A stretch of DNA of 52,709 bases, from contig DVOL01000005.1 in the NCBI GenBank assembly GCA_018713505.1, positions 1 to 52,709 of the forward strand, read 5' to 3'. This document shows positions 24,191 through 36,565 of the stretch, one piece after another. The stretch comes from Faeciplasma avium (GTDB taxonomy: Bacteria; Bacillota; Clostridia; Oscillospirales; Ruminococcaceae). The notes under the pieces are model-generated. The model did no database searches. It was given only the letters and a program-made list of their open reading frames with translations, and had not been told where the DNA came from. Within the stretch, counting starts at the first letter, position 1; every line of letters starts with the position of its first letter. The translations under genes and the position numbers were made by a program.

Positions 24191-26149
24191 ATGGCAAGAA
24201 GCTTGGAGGCTTTAAAAAAGCAGTATAACACCTCGGCGTCGGAGTCACGCCGGGGTCCCGGGGGTCCGGGAGGTCCGGGTCCAAGAGGAAGAGGCGGTCC
24301 CAGGATGGGTCGCTCCAGTCTCAAGCACGGCACGGCGTCCATAAAGAGGCTTTTAAGGTACCTCGGAAAATACCGTCTTAGGATAGTGGTAATACTTCTT
24401 TGCATGCTTGTCAACACGGTGGCGTCCCTGTGCGGAGGGTATATGATGGCTCCCATCATAAACAAGCTGACCTATGCGATAAGCGGCATGGAGCAGCCGC
24501 TCAGCACTATAGAGAGTCTAGCCGATAGGGCGATAGCTCTTCTTGCCGGCGACACGGGAGGCACCACCGCCGGGGAGATAATGACCTATGTTATCTCGGC
24601 GATTGCGATATTTGCCGTCATCTACGCCGTGGGAGTCATAACCAGCTATTTGCAGGCAAAGATGATGCTGGTGGTCTCCCAGGGGACGATAGAGTCGATA
24701 AGAAACGACCTGTTCGCAAAGCTCCAGAAGCTCCCGGTCAGGTACTTCGACCAAAATCCCACCGGCGACATAATGTCCAGCTTTACAAACGATATTGACA
24801 ATATCGACATGATGATAAACAACTCGCTGACCTCTATTATCTCGGGAGTTGTAAACCTCGTTGGAACCTTTGTGTTCATGATAACGACAAACTGGATTCT
24901 GACCCTTGTGACCGTTTTGTTCATCCCGCTCTTTACCCTTGGAGGCGGAGCGATAGCGAAGATATCCTCAAAGTATTACACAGGTCAGCAGGCGGCTCTG
25001 GGAGCTGTAAACGGCTACACCGAGGAGACCGTCACCGGGCAGAAGGTTGTAAAGGTGTTTAACCACGAGTCGACGGCTGTCGAGGAGTTCAGCCTTTTGA
25101 ACAGGGACATGAGGGAAAAGCAGTTCAGGGCGCAGTTCTACGGCTCGATAATGGGTCCGATAATGGGAAACACCTCCCAGATATCCTACGGAGTTACAGT
25201 CGGAGTAGGAGCGCTTCTTATGGTATTCGGAAGGCTCTCCACAGGTGCGCTTCAGCTCTTTGCCCAGTATTCAAAGAGCTTCTCGATGCCGATAAACAAC
25301 ATATCCCAGCAGATGTCCACAATATTTGCGGCTCTTGCCGGAGCCGAGAGGGTGTTCGATGTCATGGACGCCCAGCCCGAGGCTCCCGACCCCGAGGGGG
25401 CGCTGTCCGAGGGTATTAAGGGAGATGTCGTGCTAAAGGATGTCACCTTCGGCTACATCCCCGGCAAGACAGTCTTAAAGCACATCAGCCTTTACGCAAA
25501 GCCCGGTCAGAAGATAGCCTTTGTAGGCTCCACCGGCGCAGGCAAGACGACTATTACAAACCTATTAAACCGCTTTTACGATGTCGACAGCGGTGAGATA
25601 CTTATAGACGGCAGGGATGTCAAGGAGTACAAAAGGGAGTATCTCAGGGAGAATATCGCCATGGTGCTCCAGGATACCCATCTTTTCACCGGCACCGTCA
25701 GGGAGAATATCCGCTACGGCAGGCTTGACGCCACCGACGAGGAGGTTGTTGCAGCCGCAAAGACAGCCAGCGCACACTCCTTTATCATGAGGCTTGAAAA
25801 CGGCTACGACACCGTTTTGGAGAGCGACGGCGCAAACCTCTCGCAGGGACAGAGGCAGCTTCTTAACATAGCAAGAGCCGCACTATCCAAAGCTCCGATA
25901 CTCGTTCTCGACGAGGCGACCTCCTCGGTAGACACAAGAACCGAGAGGCATATAGAGCACGGCATGGATAGGCTGATGAAAAACAGAACCACCTTTGTAA
26001 TAGCTCACCGGCTCTCGACGGTAAGGAACGCCAACGCCATAATGGTGCTTGAAAACGGCGAGATTATCGAAAGGGGAGACCATGACGACCTCCTTGAGCA
26101 AAGGGGCAGGTACTACGAGCTGTACACCGGCGTCAAGGAGCTTGACTAG
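24191..26149 (+). CDS. ABC exporter half, catalytic subunit
   Basis: 652 residues. A low-complexity N-terminus (residues 19-38, mostly Gly, Pro, Arg) precedes a six-helix membrane domain and ATPase domain: Walker A GSTGAGKTT (about 446), degenerate signature LSQGQRQLL (about 551) and Walker B LVLDEATSSVD with the catalytic Glu. The pattern is complementary to the preceding subunit, giving an asymmetric heterodimer with one active and one degenerate ATP site. The ATG lies 3 bp after the previous stop. malQ follows after 31 bp and may share the transcript. Confidence 0.93.
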   Translation: MARSLEALKKQYNTSASESRRGPGGPGGPGPRGRGGPRMGRSSLKHGTASIKRLLRYLGKYRLRIVVILLCMLVNTVASLCGGYMMAPIINKLTYAISGMEQPLSTIESLADRAIALLAGDTGGTTAGEIMTYVISAIAIFAVIYAVGVITSYLQAKMMLVVSQGTIESIRNDLFAKLQKLPVRYFDQNPTGDIMSSFTNDIDNIDMMINNSLTSIISGVVNLVGTFVFMITTNWILTLVTVLFIPLFTLGGGAIAKISSKYYTGQQAALGAVNGYTEETVTGQKVVKVFNHESTAVEEFSLLNRDMREKQFRAQFYGSIMGPIMGNTSQISYGVTVGVGALLMVFGRLSTGALQLFAQYSKSFSMPINNISQQMSTIFAALAGAERVFDVMDAQPEAPDPEGALSEGIKGDVVLKDVTFGYIPGKTVLKHISLYAKPGQKIAFVGSTGAGKTTITNLLNRFYDVDSGEILIDGRDVKEYKREYLRENIAMVLQDTHLFTGTVRENIRYGRLDATDEEVVAAAKTASAHSFIMRLENGYDTVLESDGANLSQGQRQLLNIARAALSKAPILVLDEATSSVDTRTERHIEHGMDRLMKNRTTFVIAHRLSTVRNANAIMVLENGEIIERGDHDDLLEQRGRYYELYTGVKELD

Positions 26150-26180
26150 CACAGGTCTGGATTAATTTGGAGGGAAAATT

Positions 26181-27662
26181 ATGAGAAACAGCGGAATACT
26201 TCTCGGAATAGCCGGACTCCCCGGCGACTACGGCATAGGAAAGCTGGGGGACAAGGCAAGGCTTTTTGTAGACTTTTTGGCGGCTTCGGGTCAGAAATAT
26301 TGGCAGATACTTCCTTTATCTCCGACCGGCTACGGCGACTCGCCCTATCAGTCCTGCTGCTGCAACGCAGGAAATCCGTACTTTATCGACTTCGAGACCC
26401 TCGAGGCTGACGGGCTTCTTGAGCCGAGCGAGTATAAAAACACCGTTTTTGGGGACAATCCCAGCTACATAAACTACGGAATGCTCTACAAGACCGTCTC
26501 GCCGACGCTCAGGATAGCGTACTCCAGATTCAAGCCGGACTACGGCATGGAGGAGTTCGCAAGGAAAAACAGCGACTGGGTTCAGGACTATGCGCTTTTC
26601 ATGGCTTTAAAGGATGAAAACAAAGGCAAGCCCTGGTACGAGTGGAGCGAGCCTCTCAGGATGGCGGAGCAGGAGGCCTTGGCTTGTGCAAGGGAGCGTC
26701 TTAAGGAGGACATCGGCTTTTACATCTTCACCCAGTATGAGTTTTACAGACAGTGGTTTGCTCTAAAGGAGTACGCAAACAAAAAGGGAGTCGAGCTGAT
26801 AGGCGACATGCCGATATACTGCGCCTATGACAGCGTGGAGGTCTGGCTGCACCCCGAGCTTTTCGAGCTTGACAGCAAAAAAAGACCGATAACCGTAGCC
26901 GGCTGCCCTCCAGACAATTACGCCAAGGAGGGTCAGCTCTGGGGGAATCCCATCTACGACTGGAAATCCATGCAGCTAAACGGCTACAACTGGTGGGTCA
27001 GGAGGATAGGCTTTGCAACCGACATGGTGGATGTCCTTAGGATAGACCATTTCAGGGGCTTCGCAGGCTACTATTCCATTCCCGCAGGAGACAAAAACGC
27101 CCTCAGGGGAAAATGGCGGAAGGGTCCCGGGATGGAGCTTTTCAACTCCTGCAACTACTGGCTGGGAAGAAAAAGGATAATAGCCGAGGACCTAGGCTTT
27201 ATCACTCCCGAGGTCGGCGAGCTGCTTGAGGCTTCCGGCTATCCCGGGATGAAGGTTTTGCAGTTTGCCTTCGACCCCAGCGCCAAAAGCGAGTATCTTC
27301 CCTGCAATTTTGAGACCTCAAGGTGCGTCTGCTACACCTCCACCCACGACAGCGACACCGCAAAGGGCTGGGCCGACAAGCTGAGCGGCGAGAGCCTAGA
27401 GCTGTTCAAGGAGTACGCCGGCGTCAGGGACAAAAGCGAGATTCCCGACGCCATGCTTCGCCTCGCCTGGTCTAGCGTCGCCCAGACTGCGATAGCACAG
27501 CTCCAGGACCTCCTCGAGACCGGCAACGAGACAAGGATTAATGTCCCCGGGACGCTGGGTCTAAACTGGCGCTGGAGGATATCAGAGGATGCTCTTAGCG
27601 ACGAGCTGTCAAAAAGGCTTTTGACCCTCGGAAGGACCTATAACCGCCTGCCGGAAAAATAG
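26181..27662 (+). CDS. malQ: 4-alpha-glucanotransferase (GH77 amylomaltase)
   Basis: 493 residues, cytoplasmic. It transfers alpha-1,4-glucan chains during maltodextrin and glycogen use. Seen: N-terminal SGILLGIAGLPGDYGIG, QILPLSPTGYGDSPYQS, the nucleophile Asp in LRIDHFRGF, the acid/base Glu in IIAEDLGFITPEV, and THDSDT near the end, where Asn is more usual before Asp-Thr. Length is normal. GGAGG lies about 8 bases before the ATG. Being close behind an exporter operon is probably accidental; no other maltose genes are in the window. Confidence 0.95.
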   Translation: MRNSGILLGIAGLPGDYGIGKLGDKARLFVDFLAASGQKYWQILPLSPTGYGDSPYQSCCCNAGNPYFIDFETLEADGLLEPSEYKNTVFGDNPSYINYGMLYKTVSPTLRIAYSRFKPDYGMEEFARKNSDWVQDYALFMALKDENKGKPWYEWSEPLRMAEQEALACARERLKEDIGFYIFTQYEFYRQWFALKEYANKKGVELIGDMPIYCAYDSVEVWLHPELFELDSKKRPITVAGCPPDNYAKEGQLWGNPIYDWKSMQLNGYNWWVRRIGFATDMVDVLRIDHFRGFAGYYSIPAGDKNALRGKWRKGPGMELFNSCNYWLGRKRIIAEDLGFITPEVGELLEASGYPGMKVLQFAFDPSAKSEYLPCNFETSRCVCYTSTHDSDTAKGWADKLSGESLELFKEYAGVRDKSEIPDAMLRLAWSSVAQTAIAQLQDLLETGNETRINVPGTLGLNWRWRISEDALSDELSKRLLTLGRTYNRLPEK

Positions 27663-27671
27663 ATACAAAAA

Positions 27672-27698
27672 AACAGCCCTGCAAAATGTAGGGCTGTT
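27672..27698. terminator. Bidirectional terminator between malQ and mscL
   Basis: AACAGCCCT / AGGGCTGTT plus two inner pairs. TTTTTTT follows on the minus strand (mscL side) and CGATTTT on the plus strand. Confidence 0.85.
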
Positions 27699-27734
27699 CG
27701 ATTTTATATTGGCTATACCGTCTATCAGGCGGGC

Positions 27735-28247
27735 TTACTCGGCTTCCTCCTTTTCGGCTCCCGCCTGCGAAGCCGTCAGCATATCCCTAATCGACCTTAG
27801 AACATCAAGCTCGGTCTCAGGAGCAGGCTCCTCCGGCTTTTCAGGCTCCGGGGCAGGCTCCGGCTTTTTCTTGAGCCTCTCCTTTGCGCCTCCGATTGCC
27901 TTAATCATTATGAATATGCAAAGAGAGATTATGAGAAAGTCCACGACGATGGAGATGAAGTTTCCGTAGAGGACGGCGGACTCCGCCTCTATTATCTCCC
28001 CGGAGGCATCGGTGACAGCCTCCTTTATGACAAGCTTCCAGTCCTCGATTGCCATTCCGCCGGTCAGGGTGCTTATAAGCGGCATGATGATGTCGTTTAC
28101 AAGCGAGGTGACTATCTTGCCGAACGCTCCGCCCATGATGACGCCGACCGCCATGTCGACGACATTGCCCCTTGATATCATCGCCTTGAACTCGTTTATA
28201 AACTTCTTGGCACGGACGATTTCCTTTTTCTCGGTGTTTTCGCTCAT
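27735..28247 (-). CDS. mscL: Large-conductance mechanosensitive channel
   Basis: A 170-residue pentameric membrane channel that opens under hypo-osmotic stress. Seen: FKAMISRGNVVDMAVGVIMGGAFGKIVTSLVNDIIMP with the first helix (about 30-52), an external loop with YGNFI, the second helix (about 95-118) and the C-terminal helix. The tail has a Pro/Glu repeat (EPAPEPEKPEEPAPE) longer than in E. coli MscL (136 residues), before a coiled segment LDVLRSIRDML. It has its own promoter. Confidence 0.95.
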   Translation of the reverse strand: MSENTEKKEIVRAKKFINEFKAMISRGNVVDMAVGVIMGGAFGKIVTSLVNDIIMPLISTLTGGMAIEDWKLVIKEAVTDASGEIIEAESAVLYGNFISIVVDFLIISLCIFIMIKAIGGAKERLKKKPEPAPEPEKPEEPAPETELDVLRSIRDMLTASQAGAEKEEAE

Positions 28248-28328
28248 ATTTATCCCATCCTTATTATAATTTCTGGGTGTATGTATCTCCCTGACGGAGG
28301 TCCGCCGGGCGGGGAACCATTTTAATAA

Positions 28329-28357
28329 AATATATCAAAAACTCTCCCAAAAAGCAA
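28329..28357 (-). promoter_or_regulatory. mscL promoter
   Basis: Minus strand TTGCTT-N17-TATATT with an extended TGA (-35 at 28352-28357, -10 at 28329-28334). It overlaps the terminator of the upstream HAD gene. Confidence 0.65.
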
Positions 28358-28368
28358 TAGCCGGGAGA
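28337..28368 (-). terminator. Terminator after the HAD gene
   Basis: TCTCCC / GGGAGA arms with a 14-nt loop followed by GTTTTTGA on the minus strand. It lies inside the mscL promoter. Confidence 0.55.
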
Positions 28369-28384
28369 AATTTGCGAAAAAAAC

Positions 28385-29041
28385 TCATAAAAGCTCCAAA
28401 AAGCCGGATATCACGCCGTCGCAGGACTCCCTAAGCTCCTCCTCGTTTTTTGAAAGGCCGCCCAACACCCCGATTGTCAGCATACCTGCGGACCTTGCTC
28501 CACGGCAGGCTAGCGGGACATCCTCGAACACCACGCAGTCCTCAGGCTTGAAGCCTGCAAGCCTGGCCGACATGAGGTATATATCCGGGAAGCCCTTTCC
28601 CCTTGACACCATGCCGGAGTCCACGATTGCGTCAAACAGCTCCAAAACGCCGTTTCTCTTTAAAAACGGGAGATACAGCCTTTTGTCGCAGGAGGTAGCA
28701 AGGACGACGCCACGACCCTTGTCTTTCAGCCCTTTAAGAAGCTCAAGCGCTCCGGGAAGAAGCTCAAGGCGGTGCCTGTACTCAAGCTCGACAAGGCTCA
28801 GCCACTCGCCGATTATCCTATCCTTTGGGTCGGTCACGCCGCACTCCGCCCTGACATACTCCGCCGCCTCCGAAAAGGTCATCGACGCCATTTTCTCAAA
28901 GTAGTCCTTAGGTATGGGAAGCCCTCTTCTCTGCATAAAAACAAGGTCCACCCTTTTCCACGCCGAAAAGGAGTCGGTAAGAGTGCCGTCGAGGTCAAAA
29001 ATAAAGCATCGGGAGTCCTTTATCAGCTCTTTTATATCCAT
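28385..29041 (-). CDS. HAD-superfamily phosphatase
   Basis: 218 residues of the beta-phosphoglucomutase-like HAD group. Motif I FDLDGTLTDS (Asp16 nucleophile, Asp18 acid/base), motif II in VVLATSCDKR, motif III lysine near RGKGFPD and motif IV FEDVPLACRGARSAGM. Helical cap residues 20-85. It could be a sugar-phosphate phosphatase or mutase; the fold does not settle the substrate. GGGAGGGAGG precedes the ATG. It is transcribed from its own promoter, divergent from recG. Confidence 0.88.
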   Translation of the reverse strand: MDIKELIKDSRCFIFDLDGTLTDSFSAWKRVDLVFMQRRGLPIPKDYFEKMASMTFSEAAEYVRAECGVTDPKDRIIGEWLSLVELEYRHRLELLPGALELLKGLKDKGRGVVLATSCDKRLYLPFLKRNGVLELFDAIVDSGMVSRGKGFPDIYLMSARLAGFKPEDCVVFEDVPLACRGARSAGMLTIGVLGGLSKNEEELRESCDGVISGFLELL

Positions 29042-29063
29042 AATCCTCCCTCCCAGTCAGAAA

Positions 29064-29094
29064 ACAGTTTACACCATGCCAAACTGTATGTCAA
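29064..29094 (-). promoter_or_regulatory. HAD gene promoter with an inverted repeat inside
   Basis: Minus strand TTGACA-N17-TAAACT (-35 at 29089-29094, -10 at 29066-29071). ACAGTTT (29064-29070) and AAACTGT (29081-29087) form an inverted repeat over the -10 and spacer, a possible operator. Confidence 0.65.
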
Positions 29095-29098
29095 GTCC

Positions 29099-29127
29099 TT
29101 GAAATCGTGACGGAAATGGAGTATACT
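29099..29127 (+). promoter_or_regulatory. recG promoter
   Basis: TTGAAA-N17-TATACT (-35 at 29099-29104, -10 at 29122-29127), back to back with the HAD promoter. Confidence 0.75.
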
Positions 29128-29159
29128 CGGTATAAGAAAACGGCATTGGAGGCGACGGC

Positions 29160-31196
29160 TTGTCGGTATTATCGAACAGCGCAGAATGTATTGAGGGCGT
29201 TGGCAGGAAGCGGCTCGAGCTTCTTGGCAGGCTTGGGATATCCACGGTGGGGGAGCTTTTGGAGCACTACCCAAGAAGCTATCTCGACCTAAGAAGCCCG
29301 GTGGAGATTGAAAACGCCGTTTTAGGCGAGATGAATGTAATAAGGGCAAGGGTGACAAAAAAGCTAAGACCCGACCTTATCAGAAAAAATATGAGGATAT
29401 TCCGTGTCGTTTTGACCGACGGCAGCAGCGATATCACGGCGGTGATATATAACTCCGTATACTCCTACAATCGTTTAGTTGAGGGAAAGGAGTATATCCT
29501 CTACGGCAGGGTGGAGGGAAACCTTACCGCAAGGACGATATCCGCCCCGATGATACTTACTCCAGGTCCCGGCTGCGGGATACTGCCGGTTTATCCTCTT
29601 ACCAAGGGGATAACCGACGGGATGCTAAGGGTCTGGATTTCTAAGGCTCTTTGTCTTGCCGAGGCTGACAGCATAGAGACCCTTCCCGAGGATGCTATTT
29701 CAAGGCTTGGGCTTGTCGCAAGGCTTGACGCCGTAAGGGCGATACACTTTCCGAACAGCCCCGAGGAGGTCCAAGCGGCAAGGCGGCGGCTTGGCTTTGA
29801 GGAGCTTTTGGTTTTGCAGCTCGGGATGGCGAGGCTGAGAAGGAAAAACCGCACAAAAACGGCGTACCGGCTGGAGGATAAAAGCCTGTCGGAGTTTTTG
29901 TCGGCACTGCCCTTTGAGCCTACTAAGGGACAGCTCACGGCGATAAGGGAGTGCTGTCAGGATATGACAAGGGGGCACCCCATGAACAGGCTGATACTGG
30001 GAGATGTCGGCTCGGGGAAAACTGCAGTTGCCGCCGCAGCATGCTTCTTTGCGTACCTTAACGGCTATCAGTCCTGCATGATGGCTCCCACCGAGATACT
30101 TTCCGACCAGCACTATGAAACCATGACAAGGCTTCTTTCCCCTCTGGGGGTGAGGGTTGCAAACCTTAAAGGCTCGCTGAATCATGGCGCAAGGTCGAGG
30201 CTGGACGCCGAAATAGCCGCCGGAGAATACGACCTTGTCGTCGGGACTCACGCCCTGATATCCTCGGGAACGGCGTTTGACAGGCTTGCTCTTGTCATCA
30301 CCGACGAACAGCACAGGTTCGGAGTCGGTCAGCGGGACGCCCTTGCAAAAAAGGGAATAAACCCGCACAGGCTGGTTATGAGCGCAACGCCGATTCCCAG
30401 GACGCTCGCTCTGATGATATACGGAGAGCTTGACATCTCGGTTTTGGGAGAGCTTCCAAGGGGCAGAAAGCAGATAAAGACCTACGCCGTCACAGGCAGG
30501 CTGAGGGAGCGGGCTTACGCCTTTATAAAGGCTCAGCTTGACATGGGAAGGCAGGCTTATTTTGTCTGCCCTGCGGTTGAGGACGGCTTATCCGGCACGG
30601 CAGGCGTAACCGGCTACTCCCGGGAGCTTAGGGAGGGCTTTTTCAGGGACTACAGGATAGGGGTCCTCCACGGAAGGCTTCAGCAGTCCGAAAAGGAGAG
30701 GGTGATGGCTGAATTTAAGAGCGGAGAGCTTGACATTTTGGTCGCCACCACCGTTGTAGAGGTCGGCGTGGATGTTCCTAACGCCACCGTCATGCTGGTA
30801 GAATCCGCCGACAGATTCGGACTCAGCCAGCTTCATCAGCTAAGAGGGCGTGTCGGCAGGGGAGAGCACAGCTCCTACTGCATACTTATATCCGACAGCC
30901 GTCAGGAGACCGCAAGAGAGCGCCTAAGAGCCTTAGCCTCCACCTCGGACGGCTTTGAGATAAGCGAGCTTGATTTAAGGCAAAGAGGTCCCGGGGACTT
31001 TTTCGGACAGGCACAGCACGGTCTGCCAAGACTAAAGCTTGCGGACGCTGCGGCTGACAGGGAGCTTGTCGAGCTTTCCGTCAGGGAGGCTGAGGGGCTT
31101 TTTGCAAGGCTTGAAGCTAAGGACTCCGACAGCCCGTGGGCGGCGGCACTTATGGAGAGGGTTGACGCTTTGTTTGACAGCGAAGGAAAGAGCTAG
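29160..31196 (+). CDS. recG: ATP-dependent DNA helicase RecG
   Basis: 678 residues. It reverses stalled replication forks and processes recombination and R-loop structures. Seen: N-terminal wedge domain (OB fold, about 55-150), Walker A GDVGSGKTA (about 281), DEQHRFGVGQR (about 383), SATPIPRT, and C-terminal motifs TTVVEVGVDVPNA, ADRFGLSQLHQLRGRVGRG. All helicase motifs are intact and length is normal. It starts at TTG 29160 with GGAGG seven bases upstream. Confidence 0.97.
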   Translation: MSVLSNSAECIEGVGRKRLELLGRLGISTVGELLEHYPRSYLDLRSPVEIENAVLGEMNVIRARVTKKLRPDLIRKNMRIFRVVLTDGSSDITAVIYNSVYSYNRLVEGKEYILYGRVEGNLTARTISAPMILTPGPGCGILPVYPLTKGITDGMLRVWISKALCLAEADSIETLPEDAISRLGLVARLDAVRAIHFPNSPEEVQAARRRLGFEELLVLQLGMARLRRKNRTKTAYRLEDKSLSEFLSALPFEPTKGQLTAIRECCQDMTRGHPMNRLILGDVGSGKTAVAAAACFFAYLNGYQSCMMAPTEILSDQHYETMTRLLSPLGVRVANLKGSLNHGARSRLDAEIAAGEYDLVVGTHALISSGTAFDRLALVITDEQHRFGVGQRDALAKKGINPHRLVMSATPIPRTLALMIYGELDISVLGELPRGRKQIKTYAVTGRLRERAYAFIKAQLDMGRQAYFVCPAVEDGLSGTAGVTGYSRELREGFFRDYRIGVLHGRLQQSEKERVMAEFKSGELDILVATTVVEVGVDVPNATVMLVESADRFGLSQLHQLRGRVGRGEHSSYCILISDSRQETARERLRALASTSDGFEISELDLRQRGPGDFFGQAQHGLPRLKLADAAADRELVELSVREAEGLFARLEAKDSDSPWAAALMERVDALFDSEGKS

Positions 31197-31227
31197 ACGC
31201 CGCAGGCCGGTATATATGGGGATAAAA

Positions 31228-31256
31228 ATCACCCGGGAGGTATTTTCCCGGGCGAT
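31228..31256. terminator. Bidirectional terminator after recG
   Basis: CCCGGGA / TCCCGGG core within longer imperfect arms, with ATTTTG on plus and ATTTTTATC on minus. It separates recG and the convergent DUF4349 gene. Confidence 0.8.
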
Positions 31257-31333
31257 TTTGTATAGATGAATTTGAAGCTGGCAATTTTTACTTTATAACC
31301 CTTTTTAGGGCGATACCAAGGCATGAGGCGGCT

Positions 31334-32359
31334 TTACTCCTTATTCTCAGGTCTTTCGGGAGACTTTAAGCTGTTATCCTGCCTAAAGACCCTTTTTATC
31401 ACCGCTTTTACGACTATCCATAGTATGAGGATGATGACAGCCGCTATTGCAAGATAGGGAAGTGCGCTTGCCGTGCCGACAAACAGGTTTACAAACCAGT
31501 CCCCGATGCTTGCAAGGTTGTAGCTGAGATTGGTTCCTATCCTCTCAAAGACTCCCGGCTGCTGTGCGGGCTTTGTGATTCTTTCCACCTCGGTTATGCT
31601 AAGGCTGAGGGTGCTGTAGCTTATCAGGCTGTCGTAGGATTTAAGCTGTGCCGTGAAGCTCTCTATCTGGTAGTTTACATTTGAGAGGTAGCTCTGGATG
31701 CTGAGAATCTCATCGACGGTCGTAGCCATCTCCATCAGCCTAAGATAGCTCTCCTGCTCCGCCTTAAGAGCTTTGAGCCTCGCCTCGAGGTCAATATAGC
31801 TAGCCGTCACATCGTCGATATACTCATAGGAATAGGTTACCGTCGCCATGTCGCCGATAAGCCCGGTGAACTCGTCAAACCTTTCTGCGGGAATCCTAAT
31901 GGTAAAGCGTGCGGAGCGGAGACTCGTGTCGTAGTAGGAGCTTCCGTTCTGCGTGGAGTCCTGGATATATCCGCCGTACTGCGAGACGAGCCCTGACAGC
32001 TCTGAGATGAGGCTGTCGTACTCTATCGTTTCTACGCTTAAATCCCTGTTTTTGATAAGCTTTCTCTGAGAAGCCTCTATGCCGTCGGCGTCGCTGGAGG
32101 CTGTGGGATTTTGCGGCTCGTAAAAGTCCTCGACGGCCTCCTCGGCAATCTCCCATTCGCCGGTTTCCCAGATGATTTCCTCATTTGGCGCAGCATCCGC
32201 CCCGGCGTCCCAGCCCAGTGCAGGGCTTTGGCTGGAGGAGGTAAGGCTCTGCGCCCCATCTTTTGCCGTGGAGCCGCAGCCGCAGAGAAGCACAGCCGCC
32301 GCAGTTATTAATATAACCGTAAGTCTTATTTTTGAAATTATGCTTAGCTTATTGGCCAT
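31334..32359 (-). CDS. DUF4349-type lipoprotein
   Basis: 341 residues. Signal with lipobox ending in LLCGCG, then a low-complexity Ser/Asp/Glu-rich linker. The DUF4349-like domain (about 100-270) has RKLIKNRDLSVETIEYDSLI, RFTIRIPAERFDEF, YIDLEARLKALKAEQESYL and SLSITE. A C-terminal membrane helix (about 292-318, YLAIAAVIILILWIVV) is followed by Lys/Arg, so the protein is anchored at both ends and the domain faces outward. The function is unknown. Start: ATG at 32359, with GGGAG ten bases upstream; TTG at 32365 is possible. Confidence 0.85.
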   Translation of the reverse strand: MANKLSIISKIRLTVILITAAAVLLCGCGSTAKDGAQSLTSSSQSPALGWDAGADAAPNEEIIWETGEWEIAEEAVEDFYEPQNPTASSDADGIEASQRKLIKNRDLSVETIEYDSLISELSGLVSQYGGYIQDSTQNGSSYYDTSLRSARFTIRIPAERFDEFTGLIGDMATVTYSYEYIDDVTASYIDLEARLKALKAEQESYLRLMEMATTVDEILSIQSYLSNVNYQIESFTAQLKSYDSLISYSTLSLSITEVERITKPAQQPGVFERIGTNLSYNLASIGDWFVNLFVGTASALPYLAIAAVIILILWIVVKAVIKRVFRQDNSLKSPERPENKE

Positions 32360-32520
32360 TGCCAATCAACTCCCTTCTGCAAATAATACAAGTCTGCCGA
32401 GGTTAAAATTGCAGAATGGCTGGCGGCGGTCGGATTTTAGGGACATTGACCAATTTTCAGCCTTGAAAACTGTATATTTTATCATATGGCACAAATTTTG
32501 AATATTGCCTCCCGATATGC

Positions 32521-32549
32521 TTGACAGCTTGACCTTTTTAGTGTAAACT
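32521..32549 (+). promoter_or_regulatory. Promoter of rpoBC
   Basis: TTGACA-N17-TAAACT (-35 at 32521-32526, -10 at 32544-32549). It gives a leader of about 185 nt before rpoB. Confidence 0.75.
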
Positions 32550-32743
32550 TTTATTCTGTATCATAATGGCTAAGTAGACGCCTATTTTCAAAAAGCGGGT
32601 TTTACACTGGCGGATTTTAACGAACTTTTCATCTAAGTTTTCTGTAGTTTGCCGCATATCAAACAAAATATTAAAGTAGTAAAATTTCGCAGGCGGATAA
32701 TGGCCAGACTTTTTTGAATTAATTTAATAAGGAGTGAATAGCA
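32550..32743 (+). other. Leader of rpoB, AT-rich, nothing recognised
   Basis: About 190 AT-rich nt. No gene, riboswitch or clear terminator was found. A ribosome site AAGGAGTG lies nine bases before the rpoB GTG. Upstream, 32360-32520 carries the DUF4349 leader and no other feature I can support. Confidence 0.5.
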
Positions 32744-36523
<3,780 letters not shown>

Positions 36524-36565
36524 GCCCGGCTTTGATTGATACTAATAGTAAAGAGGGGTTGAACT

